A stretch of DNA of 22,766 nt from Actinomycetes bacterium (GTDB lineage: Bacteria; Actinomycetota; Actinomycetes; Mycobacteriales; Mycobacteriaceae). The stretch is taken from positions 1 through 22,766 of the forward strand of contig JAEZKH010000425.1 in assembly GCA_023415515.1 (NCBI GenBank), read 5' to 3'. Positions within the stretch are counted from its first letter, which is position 1. The number at the start of each line of letters is the position of its first letter. Position numbers and translations under genes: made by a program. The notes beneath the pieces were generated by a model. That model worked only from the letters and a program-made list of their open reading frames with translations. It was not told where the DNA came from and did no database searches. Below, piece by piece: positions 14,977 to 22,219 of the stretch.

Positions 14977-15008
14977 CTGTTGACTCCGCTCTTCGGGCGA
15001 GCCCTCAT
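14973..15008 (-). CDS. Mini-ORF 1 of the sirA-cysH spacer
   Basis: The ATG overlaps the sirA stop as ATGA. It encodes MRARPKSGVNR (11 residues) and its TGA overlaps the next mini-ORF start. A coupling role is more likely than a peptide function. Confidence 0.45.
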   Translation of the reverse strand: MRARPKSGVNR

Positions 15009-16681
15009 CGCAGATCCGCCTCGTCTGCTCGTACCGCCCAGGTGGCGAAACGCTCGCCCTCCTCGCGTTGTTTCACGAAGTTACGGACCACCCGGTCGAT
15101 GTAGTCGCCGAGCTCAGTGGAGAGCACTTTGTGCTGGCGGAGCTTGCGGCCGAAGCCGCTGTCCAGGCCGAGACTGCCGCCCAGGTGGACCTGGAAGCCC
15201 TCGACCGGCCCGTTGCCGTCGTCGACCATCTGACCCTTGAACCCGATGTCGGCGACCTGGATGCGGGCGCACGAATTGGGGCAGCCGTTGATGTTGATGG
15301 TGATCGGTACGTCGAGCTGGGCGTTGATGTCCTCGAGCCGCTTCTCCAGATCGGGCACCAACGTCTGCGCCCGGCGCTTGGTGTCGGCGAACGACAACTT
15401 GCAGTACTCGATGCCGGTGCAGGCCATCAGATTTCTGCGCCAGTGCGTCGGGGTGCTCGGCAGACCCAGCGCATCGAGTCCGCGACGCAGCTCGTCGAGC
15501 TTGTCGTCGGCCACGTCGAGGATGATCAGCTTCTGATAAGGCGTGAGGCGCACCCGGTTCGAGCCTGCGGCCGCGGCGAGATCGGCGATCTTGGTCAAGA
15601 TCGTTCCGGAGACGCGTCCGGCGATCGGCGCGACGCCCACAGCGTTCTTGCCGTTCTTGAGCTTCTGCACGCCGACGTGGTCGATGGGGTGCTTGACCGG
15701 CTCGGGCGCTGGTCCGTCGATCAGTTTGCGGCCCAGGTATTCGTCCTCGACGACCTGGCGGAACTTCTCCACGCCCCAGTCCTTGATGAGGAACTTCAGC
15801 CTGGCCTTCGACCGCAGCCGGCGATAGCCGTAGTCGCGGAACACGCCCGTCACCGCCGCCCATACCTCGGGAACCTCGTCGAGCGGCACCCACGCGCCCA
15901 GCCGCTGGGCCAACATCGGGTTGGTGGAAAGCCCGCCGCCCACCCACAGGTCCAGACCCGGCCCGTGCTCGGGGTGGTTGACGCCGATGAACGCGATGTC
16001 GTTGACCTCGTGCGCGACATCCTGCAAACCCGAGATCGCCGTCTTGAACTTGCGGGGAAGGTTGGAGAACTCCGGGCTGCCGACGTAGCGGCGCACGATC
16101 TCGTCGACCGCCCAGCTGGGATCGAGGACCTCGTCGACTGATTCCCCCGACAGCGGACCGCCGAGCACCACGCGAGGGCAGTCCCCGCACGCTTCGGTGG
16201 TCTGTAGGCCGACGGCGGCGAGACGGTCCCAGATCTGGGGAACGTCCTCGATCTGGATCCAGTGGTACTGGATGTTCTCGCGGTCGGAGATGTCGGCGGT
16301 GTCGCGCGCGAATTCCGTGGAGATCTCACCGAGCGTGCGCAGCGCCGCCGTCGACAGCGCGCCGCCGTCACAGCGCACCCGCATCATGAAGTATCTGGCT
16401 TCGAGCAGATCGGCGTTCTCATCGCCGGTCCACGTGCCGTCGTAGCCCTGCTCACGCTGGGTGTAGAGGCCCATCCAGCGGAACCGGCCGCGCAGGTCCT
16501 GTTTGTCGATGCTGTCGAAGCCCAGCTTGGAGTACAGATCGACGATTCGGGTCCGCACGTTGAGTGCGTCGTCGTCCTTCTTGAACTGCTCGTTGGCGTT
16601 GAGTGGCTCGCGGTATCCGAGTGCCCACTGGCCCTCGCCGCGGGGCCGCTTCACGGGCTTGGCGGGCTTTGCGGTGGTCAT
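15005..16681 (-). CDS. sirA: Ferredoxin-dependent sulfite reductase
   Basis: This 558-residue siroheme/4Fe-4S reductase closely follows the M. tuberculosis SirA (NirA, Rv2391) sequence as I remember it: GEGQWALGYREPLNANEQFKK, LRGRFRW.GLYTQREQGYDGTWTG and TTEACGDCPRVVLGGPL. Cluster ligands are Cys421 and Cys427 (CTGIEYC) and Cys467 and Cys471 (GCPNSC). Tyr73 and Cys165 correspond in context and spacing to the Tyr-Cys crosslink known near the M. tuberculosis active site. It reduces sulfite to sulfide with six electrons. The start is the ATG at 16681 with GGAG upstream; a GTG at 16699 is possible but would precede that site. Its stop overlaps the first mini-ORF as ATGA. Confidence 0.95.
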   Translation of the reverse strand: MTTAKPAKPVKRPRGEGQWALGYREPLNANEQFKKDDDALNVRTRIVDLYSKLGFDSIDKQDLRGRFRWMGLYTQREQGYDGTWTGDENADLLEARYFMMRVRCDGGALSTAALRTLGEISTEFARDTADISDRENIQYHWIQIEDVPQIWDRLAAVGLQTTEACGDCPRVVLGGPLSGESVDEVLDPSWAVDEIVRRYVGSPEFSNLPRKFKTAISGLQDVAHEVNDIAFIGVNHPEHGPGLDLWVGGGLSTNPMLAQRLGAWVPLDEVPEVWAAVTGVFRDYGYRRLRSKARLKFLIKDWGVEKFRQVVEDEYLGRKLIDGPAPEPVKHPIDHVGVQKLKNGKNAVGVAPIAGRVSGTILTKIADLAAAAGSNRVRLTPYQKLIILDVADDKLDELRRGLDALGLPSTPTHWRRNLMACTGIEYCKLSFADTKRRAQTLVPDLEKRLEDINAQLDVPITININGCPNSCARIQVADIGFKGQMVDDGNGPVEGFQVHLGGSLGLDSGFGRKLRQHKVLSTELGDYIDRVVRNFVKQREEGERFATWAVRADEADLR

Positions 16682-16688
16682 GTGGTGT

Positions 16689-16705
16689 GGCTCCTTCACA
16701 GAGCC
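16689..16705 (-). promoter_or_regulatory. Hairpin masking the sirA ribosome-binding site
   Basis: On the minus strand GGCTC, a 7-base loop (TGTGAAG) and GAGCC form a 5-bp stem that contains the GGAG of the AAGGAG site nine bases before the sirA ATG. It lies in the 118-base spacer after the polycysteine leader ORF, where such RBS-sequestering structure is expected. Confidence 0.5.
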
Positions 16706-16799
16706 GGCTTAGGACGCGCAGTCACCGGTGGCTGTCCGGCGGCGCAGATCCGGCGGCCAGCTAAGAGTTGGTGGTGGGCTGGGTCCAGGTATCAGCGCG

Positions 16800-16895
16800 C
16801 TAAGGCAGACAACAACAGGTACAGACGCGCTTGAAATCGACATGCCGCCGAGCCACCAGCGAGATGCGGTGGGTGTGGATGCGGGCAGCCGTCAC
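16800..16895 (-). CDS. Cysteine-rich leader peptide (sulfur attenuator) upstream of sirA
   Basis: This 31-codon ORF starts at GTG 16895 and ends at TAG 16800. Its centre reads LVARRHVDFKRV, the motif of the actinobacterial putative leader peptides found before sulfur genes, and it ends RVCTCCCLP: four Cys codons (all TGT) among the last seven sense codons. In M. smegmatis, leaderless polycysteine ORFs are known to act as cysteine-responsive attenuators: ribosomes stalling at Cys codons when cysteine is scarce keep the downstream ribosome site open. Its place 118 bases before sirA with an RBS-masking hairpin between fits this exactly. The peptide itself probably has no separate function. A shorter start (GTG at about 16856) is possible. 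Confidence 0.8.
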   Translation of the reverse strand: MTAARIHTHRISLVARRHVDFKRVCTCCCLP

Positions 16896-16908
16896 GTCCG
16901 CAATTCTG
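16896..16908 (-). promoter_or_regulatory. Candidate leaderless promoter -10 element for the sirA operon
   Basis: CAGAAT (16908-16903, one mismatch to TANNNT) ends seven bases before the leader GTG at 16895. That spacing puts the transcript start on the start codon, as in leaderless mycobacterial mRNAs. No clear -35 is seen. Confidence 0.5.
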
Positions 16909-16987
16909 CCACGAACTTCGGCGATTGCCCTAACCGGGCCAGATTTGCGCTCATGGTGAGGGAAAGCCGCTCTGGGAGACTGGTGGG

Positions 16988-18193
16988 GTGACTGTCCGAA
17001 CGGAGTCTGCGGCACGCCCCTCGGGCGAGCCCTCGTCGGCAGGCCTGCCGGGCCTCGTACCGACCCCTGGCCGCCCGTTCGGCATCTATGTCCACGTTCC
17101 GTTCTGCGCGACCCGCTGCGGGTATTGCGACTTCAACACCTACACCCCCGCCGAACTGGGCGGCGCGAACCCCGAGGGCTACCTGGCCGCGTTGCGCGCC
17201 GAGCTGGCCGTGGCCGCCGAACGGCTGGGTTCACCACCCCTGGTGCAGACGGTGTTCGTCGGCGGGGGCACCCCGTCGCTGCTCGGCGCCGCGGGTCTGG
17301 CCGCGGTGCTCGGCGCCGTTCGCGACCACTTCGTGCTCGCCCCGGGTGCCGAAGTGACCACCGAGGCCAACCCGGAGTCGACCTCGCCGGAGCTGTTCGC
17401 CGGGCTGCGGGCGGCCGGCTACACCCGGATATCGCTCGGCATGCAGTCCGCGGCGCAGCATGTGCTGGCGACCCTGGACCGGGCGCATTCGCCGGGACGC
17501 GCTCCTGCGGCGGCCCGCGAAGCCGTCGCCGCCGGGTTCGACCACGTCAACATCGATCTCATCTACGGCACGCCCGGGGAGTCCGACGACGACCTTCTGC
17601 GGTCGATCGACACCGCGGTCGACGGAGGCGTTGATCACATCTCGGCCTACGCGCTGACGATCGAAGAGGGCACCGCGATGGGCCGGCGCGTCCGGCGCGG
17701 CGACATCGCGCCAACCGACGACGACGTGCTCGCACATCGCTACGAGCTTGCTGACGAGCGGCTGCGTGCGGCCGGATTCGACTGGTATGAGGTGTCCAAC
17801 TGGAGTCGGCCCTTCGGCGAGTGCAGGCACAACATGGGTTACTGGGACGGCGGCGAATGGTGGGGGGCCGGCCCGGGGGCGCACGGCTACATCGGCTCGA
17901 CCCGGTGGTGGAATGTCAAGCACCCCAATGCTTATGCGGAGCGCCTGGCGGGGCGACAGCTGCCGGTCGCGGACTTCGAACAGCTCGACGACGCCGCGGC
18001 GCACACCGAGGACGTGATGCTCCGGCTCCGGCTTCGGCGTGGGCTTGCAGCCGATGCGCTCGACGATGCGGAACGCGATCGTGCGTGGATCGCCGTTGAC
18101 GGCGGTTTGCTGCGCGCAGACGGCGATCGCTTGATCCTTACCCCGCGAGGCAGGCTGTTGGCCGACGCGGTGGTGCGCGACATCCTCGACTGA
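16988..18193 (+). CDS. hemW: Radical SAM heme chaperone HemW
   Basis: The protein has 401 residues. The radical SAM cluster motif is CATRCGYC (Cys40, Cys44, Cys47) after GIYVHVPFC, the HemN/HemW form. VFVGGGTPSLL, RISLGMQSA, NIDLIYGTPGES and the C-terminal YEVSNWSRPFGECRHNMGYWDGGEWWGAGPGAHGY region are typical of HemW, which hands heme to acceptor proteins and was long misannotated as coproporphyrinogen oxidase. It lacks the extra N-terminal cysteine context of true HemN. It starts with GTG, with GGGAG upstream, and is divergent from the sulfite reductase operon, as in M. tuberculosis (Rv2388c as I recall). Confidence 0.93.
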   Translation: MTVRTESAARPSGEPSSAGLPGLVPTPGRPFGIYVHVPFCATRCGYCDFNTYTPAELGGANPEGYLAALRAELAVAAERLGSPPLVQTVFVGGGTPSLLGAAGLAAVLGAVRDHFVLAPGAEVTTEANPESTSPELFAGLRAAGYTRISLGMQSAAQHVLATLDRAHSPGRAPAAAREAVAAGFDHVNIDLIYGTPGESDDDLLRSIDTAVDGGVDHISAYALTIEEGTAMGRRVRRGDIAPTDDDVLAHRYELADERLRAAGFDWYEVSNWSRPFGECRHNMGYWDGGEWWGAGPGAHGYIGSTRWWNVKHPNAYAERLAGRQLPVADFEQLDDAAAHTEDVMLRLRLRRGLAADALDDAERDRAWIAVDGGLLRADGDRLILTPRGRLLADAVVRDILD

Positions 18194-18276
18194 CTGCGCG
18201 GGGTGGGACGAAACCCCTTCCGCTGTCTGGTATCGGCAAGGAAACACACAGCAGATTCCGAGCGCCTGCGCGCAGC

Positions 18277-18798
18277 ATGACCGTCATGACCGACTCTGAT
18301 CGGGCCGCGCTTCTACGAGCGATTCACGACGCGCACAGCCCAGAGCTAATCCGCTACGTCTTGCGGCTCACCCGTGGGGACATGCCGTTCGCCGAGGATG
18401 TCGTCCAGGAGTCACTCTTGCGACTGTGGCGCAAGCCCGAGATGTTGGAGGACTGCACCGACGGTGTGCGGGCCTGGCTTTTCACCGTCGCGCGTAACCT
18501 GGTGATCGATGACCGCCGAAGTGCAAGGTATGCACGCGAATTGAAGACTGACTGCGTGCCCGAACGATCATCGCCCGACGAGATCGGCGCGGCGTTCGAC
18601 AAGTGGGTCCTCTCGGATGCCCTGATGTCGCTGTCCGCCGATCACCGCGTAGCCGTGGTCCGCGCGTACTACCTGGGTCAGACGGTCGCCGATATCGCTG
18701 CGTACGAGGGCATTCCGGAAGGAACGGCCAAGTCCAGGCTGCACTATGCCTTGCGGGCCCTGCGAATTGCGTTGCAGGAGAGGGGTGTCGTTCGATGA
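18277..18798 (+). CDS. ECF-type RNA polymerase sigma factor (SigL-like)
   Basis: The protein has 173 residues with two sigma regions. Region 2 (about 15-85) includes RYVLRLTRG, AEDVVQESLLRLW and WLFTVARNLVIDDRRSAR. Region 4 (about 110-168) includes LSADHRVAVVRAYYLGQTVADIAAYEGIPEGTAKSRLHYALRAL. The wording is close to M. tuberculosis SigL as I recall it, though overall divergence suggests a paralogue. It is followed with an ATGA overlap by its anti-sigma gene. An in-frame ATG at 18286 is an alternative start. GGAAAC at about 18239-18244 might be an autoregulatory -35, but I cannot assign a convincing -10. Confidence 0.9.
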   Translation: MTVMTDSDRAALLRAIHDAHSPELIRYVLRLTRGDMPFAEDVVQESLLRLWRKPEMLEDCTDGVRAWLFTVARNLVIDDRRSARYARELKTDCVPERSSPDEIGAAFDKWVLSDALMSLSADHRVAVVRAYYLGQTVADIAAYEGIPEGTAKSRLHYALRALRIALQERGVVR

Positions 18799-19484
18799 TC
18801 GACGACATCGCCGAATGGGATGCCGCCTATGTTCTCGGCGCTCTCAGTCGGGAGGATCGCCGTCTGTTCGAGGGATATCTCGAGGCGAATCCGGAGCGTG
18901 CCGCGGCGCTGACCGAGCTGGCCGGTATTCCCGCGATACTCAACGCGCTCAGTTGTGACGACGCTCTCGCCCTGACCGAACATGACGCCCGCGTCGCCGC
19001 CGACACGTCGGCCGTGAATCTGATGCCGTCGCTGGCAGCTGCGGCCGCGCGGCAGAAGCGCCGCACGCGCCGCGGTGTCCTTGCTGCGGGGTTCGCCGCG
19101 GCAGCGGTCGTCGCGATCGGCGCAGGCACGATCGGGGCCACCGCGTTTCCCGTCGACCGCGCCGACAGGATCGCGCTGCAGGCCATGCAGCCGACGCTCA
19201 AGGGCGGCATCAACGCGACGCTGGCGGTCACGAAGCAGGAGTGGGGCACCCGCCTGGACTGGACCTGCGAATACGTCAAAGACTGGGCCAGGACCGTGCC
19301 CGCCTACGACATCGTCGTGACAACGATCGAAGGTGCGGAGTCGGCCGTGGGGACGTGGAGTCCGGCCAGCGACCACACGGGCGGGCTCGCGGCGTCCACG
19401 GCGATTCCGGCCGACAAGATCCACACCGTCGACATCAGGGTCAGCGGAACACACGAGCCATTGGCCATCGCCACCGTGCGGTAG
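18795..19484 (+). CDS. Membrane anti-sigma factor (RslA/RskA-like)
   Basis: The protein has 229 residues: a cytoplasmic sigma-binding part (about 1-90, WDAAYVLGALSREDRRLFEGYLEANPE), a basic stretch RQKRRTRR, one transmembrane helix (about 93-117) and an extracytoplasmic RskA-type C-terminal domain. It should hold the adjacent sigma factor inactive at the membrane until cleaved or changed by a signal. The usual zinc-binding His-x3-Cys-x2-Cys of ZAS anti-sigma factors is absent: the place reads EGYLEANPERAAAL. The ATG overlaps the sigma stop as ATGA; the frame is open further upstream, but only as a shadow inside the sigma gene. Confidence 0.88.
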   Translation: MIDDIAEWDAAYVLGALSREDRRLFEGYLEANPERAAALTELAGIPAILNALSCDDALALTEHDARVAADTSAVNLMPSLAAAAARQKRRTRRGVLAAGFAAAAVVAIGAGTIGATAFPVDRADRIALQAMQPTLKGGINATLAVTKQEWGTRLDWTCEYVKDWARTVPAYDIVVTTIEGAESAVGTWSPASDHTGGLAASTAIPADKIHTVDIRVSGTHEPLAIATVR

Positions 19485-19638
19485 ACCCGCCGTCGGCAGC
19501 GACGTCGGATCCGGCGGCCATCACGCAGCGGTCGTCGAATCGGTGCTCTGCGAAAGACCGGGCCGGATCGCGTTGTAGAAATACCGGTTTTCGCGCAGCA
19601 TGTTCACCACAGCCCGGTCAGTCCGATGAGGAGGCCCG

Positions 19639-20295
19639 ATGGCGGATCCGGTCCGCGTGGTGATCGCCGACGACGACGTACTGCTGCGCGAGGGTCTGGC
19701 CAGCCTGCTCGAGCGCGCGGGGTTCGATGTCGTCGCCCAGGCCGGTGACGGGCCGCAGCTGCTTGAACACGTTCGCCGCGAGAAGCCGGAGTTCGTGGTC
19801 GCCGATATCAGGATGCCGCCGACGCACACCACCGAAGGTCTCGACGCCGCGCGAGCGATCCGCGAGGAGATGCCGGACACCGCGGTGCTGGTGTTGTCCG
19901 CGCACGTCGACATCGAAGACGCGATGGAACTGCTCGCCAGCGGGCACCGCATCGGCTATCTGCTCAAGAGCCGGGTCACCGACGTGGCCGACTTCATCGA
20001 ATCCGTCGAGAGCATCGCCAGGGGCGCGTCGATCGTGGACCCCGCGCTGGTGGCCGAACTCGTCTCCGCCCGCCGCCGTGACGACCCGCTCTCGGCGCTC
20101 AGCGAACGGGAACGCGAGGTGTTGGCACTGATGGCGGAAGGCCGGTCGAACGCAGGAATCGCTCGGCGTCTGTGGGTCACCGAGGGCACGGTCGAGAAGC
20201 ACGTGCGAAGCATTCTGACCAAATTGAATCTGGCGGAAACCAGCGACGATCACCGAAGGGTCTTAGCGGTGATCACTTTTCTCGAATCCCGCTGA
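19639..20295 (+). CDS. NarL/FixJ-family response regulator
   Basis: The 218-residue protein has a receiver domain (about 5-125) with acidic pocket Asp11-Asp13, phospho-acceptor Asp56 (VVADIRMPP) and Lys in YLLKSR. A LuxR-type helix-turn-helix (about 150-210) reads LSEREREVLALMAEGRSNAGIARRLWVTEGTVEKHV. It should bind DNA when phosphorylated, probably by a NarL-type kinase such as the one at the right edge. GAGGAGG sits just before the ATG. The last 33 bases overlap the end of the convergent receiver gene. Confidence 0.93.
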   Translation: MADPVRVVIADDDVLLREGLASLLERAGFDVVAQAGDGPQLLEHVRREKPEFVVADIRMPPTHTTEGLDAARAIREEMPDTAVLVLSAHVDIEDAMELLASGHRIGYLLKSRVTDVADFIESVESIARGASIVDPALVAELVSARRRDDPLSALSEREREVLALMAEGRSNAGIARRLWVTEGTVEKHVRSILTKLNLAETSDDHRRVLAVITFLESR

Positions 20296-20643
20296 CGCCT
20301 CGAGAACGTCGCGGATCGCGGCCGCCGTCAACTGTGACTTCGGCACGAAACCCGCTGCGCCGCATGCGGTGATCGAATCGAGGAAGTCATCGGCGGAGTA
20401 AGCCGAGACCAGGACGACAGGCGACCGGGCGCCGGTGCGGTGAAGACGCTCGGCGAGATCGAGGCCGTTCTCCTGGCCGAGGTCGATGTCGACGAGTGTC
20501 ACATCCGGGTGCAGCGAGGCGACGAGGTCGACGGCCTCCGTGCTCGACGACGCCGATCCGACAACGGTGATCCCGCCGGCCTCGAGCAGCCGGCGTGCCG
20601 CGGCGACGAAACCGTCGTTGTCGTCGACGATCAAGCAGCGCAC
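20263..20643 (-). CDS. Stand-alone response-regulator receiver protein
   Basis: The 126-residue protein is a receiver domain only: acidic pair Asp7-Asp8 (LIVDDND), phospho-acceptor Asp52 (LVDIDLG), Ser in LVSAYS and Lys in FVPKSQL. There is no output domain, so it acts through protein contacts or as a phosphate sink. It starts with GTG at 20643, with GAGGTG upstream. It converges on and overlaps the NarL-type regulator by 33 bases, and is divergent from the flavoprotein gene. Confidence 0.88.
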   Translation of the reverse strand: MRCLIVDDNDGFVAAARRLLEAGGITVVGSASSSTEAVDLVASLHPDVTLVDIDLGQENGLDLAERLHRTGARSPVVLVSAYSADDFLDSITACGAAGFVPKSQLTAAAIRDVLEASAGFEKSDHR

Positions 20644-20767
20644 CCGGCACCTCGCATGGTCATGTCAACAGCATTTCACCGCAAACAATCCTGGGCATTC
20701 CCGTTACCTGCAATCACAAACGCATGGGGGTTAACCGGAAGCGCCCATTGCAGCTAGCGGCGAAACG
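20644..20767. promoter_or_regulatory. Divergent intergenic region between receiver gene and flavoprotein gene
   Basis: This 124-base, relatively AT-rich gap should hold both promoters. I see no clear operator or hairpin in it. Confidence 0.35.
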
Positions 20768-22219
20768 ATGGGTGTCAGCGGTAGCGACACCGCACTGTTG
20801 CGGGTCGATGCTGGAGGCATGCGTGACGCGGCCCCCGAACACTTCGACGCCGTGGTGCTTGGCGGGGGCACAGGGGGAATGCATCTGGCCTGGCACCTCG
20901 CTGATTCGGGCAGGCGGGTGGCGGTCGTCGAGCGACGATGGATCGGCGGATCGTGTCCCACCATCAACTGCCTGCCGAGCAAGAACGAGATCTGGAGTGC
21001 CAAGATCGCTGACCTCGTGCGCTACGCCGCGACGTTCGGCGCAGGCGGCGATTACGTCCAGGTCGACATGGGCAAGGTCAGGCAGCGCAAGCGCGACATG
21101 GTCGATCACATGGTCGCCGGGATTTCGAAGCAGTACCACAACAGCGGTGCCGAACTTGTCATGGGACGGGGCAGGTTCGTTGCACCGCGGACCATATCGA
21201 TACGACTCAACGACGGTGGCCGACGCGTACTGCGCGGTGAACACGTCTACGTGAATGTGGGCACCCGGGCGGCGATTCCCGAGGTGCCGGGTCTGCGGGC
21301 CGCCCGGCCGATGACGAGCGTCGAGATGCTCGAACTCGACTACGTGCCCCCACATCTGATCGTGCTGGGCGGAGGCTATGTCGGCCTCGAGCTGGCGCAG
21401 GCGTATCGCCGGTTCGGCAGCCGCGTGACAATCGTCCAGCACGGTCCACACGTCGTCCGCGACGAAGACGCCGACGTCGCGGAGGAGGTTCGGCGCATGC
21501 TCGTCGACGAAGGCATCGACGTGCTGGAGAACGCTGCGCCGGTTGCGGTGGGGGGGCGATCCGGCGACGAGGTGACCGTGGCCGTCGAAACGTCGAACGG
21601 TCGGCGCGACATCGACGGCACCGACATCCTCGTCGCCGCGGGACGTGTTCCGAACACCGCCCGAATCGGGCTCGACGTGGCCGGGGTTCAACTCGACAAG
21701 CAGGGCTATGTCCTTGTCAACGAGCGGCTGGAGACCACGGCGCCCGACGTGTGGGGGATCGGCGAATGTTGTTCGCAGCAACCGCAGTTCACCCACGTGT
21801 CCCTCGACGACTTCAGGATCCTGCGCGACAACCTGGACGGCGGAAGCCGCTCGACCGGCGATCGGCTCGTGCCGCAATGTATGTTCACCGATCCCGAGCT
21901 GGCGCGGGTCGGGCTGACCGAGACGCATGCCGCCGACCGCGGCATCCCCGTGCGGATTGCCCGGCTGGACGCCGCGGCCGTACCGCATGCCCAGACCACA
22001 GGTGAGACAAGAGGTTTCATGAAAGCGCTGGTCGCCGAGGATGACGACCGAATCCTCGGTTTCACGATGTTCGGCGCTCAGGCCGGGGAAGTGACCGCAG
22101 CCGTTCAGGTGGCGATGTTGGCGGGTCTGCCCTACACCAGCCTCCGCGACGCTGTGCTGACCCATCCCACCATGGCCGAAGGTCTCGGCGCACTGTTCTC
22201 GAACGTGCCTCAGCGGTAG
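20768..22219 (+). CDS. FAD-dependent pyridine nucleotide-disulfide oxidoreductase (mercuric-reductase-like)
   Basis: The protein has 483 residues. FAD site VVLGGGTGGMHLAWHLA (about 29-45), redox disulfide GGSCPTINCLPSKN with Cys63 and Cys68, NAD(P) site IVLGGGYVGLELAQAYRRFGS (about 198-218), second FAD motif VWGIGECC and C-terminal HPTMAEGL (His-Glu pair) make it a class I flavoprotein disulfide reductase. It lacks the N-terminal HMA domain and C-terminal cysteine pair of true MerA, so mercury reduction is doubtful; the natural substrate is unknown. The ATG at 20768 has no clear ribosome site; an ATG at 20819 has GGAGG only one base away. The start is therefore uncertain. Its end overlaps the kinase gene by ten bases. 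Confidence 0.88.
   Translation: MGVSGSDTALLRVDAGGMRDAAPEHFDAVVLGGGTGGMHLAWHLADSGRRVAVVERRWIGGSCPTINCLPSKNEIWSAKIADLVRYAATFGAGGDYVQVDMGKVRQRKRDMVDHMVAGISKQYHNSGAELVMGRGRFVAPRTISIRLNDGGRRVLRGEHVYVNVGTRAAIPEVPGLRAARPMTSVEMLELDYVPPHLIVLGGGYVGLELAQAYRRFGSRVTIVQHGPHVVRDEDADVAEEVRRMLVDEGIDVLENAAPVAVGGRSGDEVTVAVETSNGRRDIDGTDILVAAGRVPNTARIGLDVAGVQLDKQGYVLVNERLETTAPDVWGIGECCSQQPQFTHVSLDDFRILRDNLDGGSRSTGDRLVPQCMFTDPELARVGLTETHAADRGIPVRIARLDAAAVPHAQTTGETRGFMKALVAEDDDRILGFTMFGAQAGEVTAAVQVAMLAGLPYTSLRDAVLTHPTMAEGLGALFSNVPQR

Larger units (their letters stand above)
14909..15004 (-). repeat. Three 32-bp tandem repeats forming a mini-ORF chain (MIRU-like)
   Basis: Units 14909-14940, 14941-14972 and 14973-15004 are head to tail. 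Units two and three are identical; the first differs at two positions. They fill the whole gap between sirA and cysH. On the minus strand each unit holds GCGGAGT followed by ATGA, so every unit supplies a ribosome site, a start and a stop. The design matches M. tuberculosis MIRUs, which carry small ORFs overlapping their neighbours, but those units are longer (about 50-100 bp). Confidence 0.9.

Noticed and set aside
14909..15004. Short regular repeats that might be read as a CRISPR array
   Set aside because: The units are directly adjacent with no spacers, and they form a clear chain of coupled ORFs.
17021..17034. TCGGGCGAGCCCTC in the 5' end of hemW matches part of the 32-bp repeat
   Set aside because: Only 14 GC-rich bases with a short internal palindrome match, within a coding sequence and without the start/stop part. 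Chance is likely in this composition.
18200..18217. GGGGT...ACCCC hairpin after hemW as a terminator
   Set aside because: The stem is five bases with no T-tract after it, so I do not call it.
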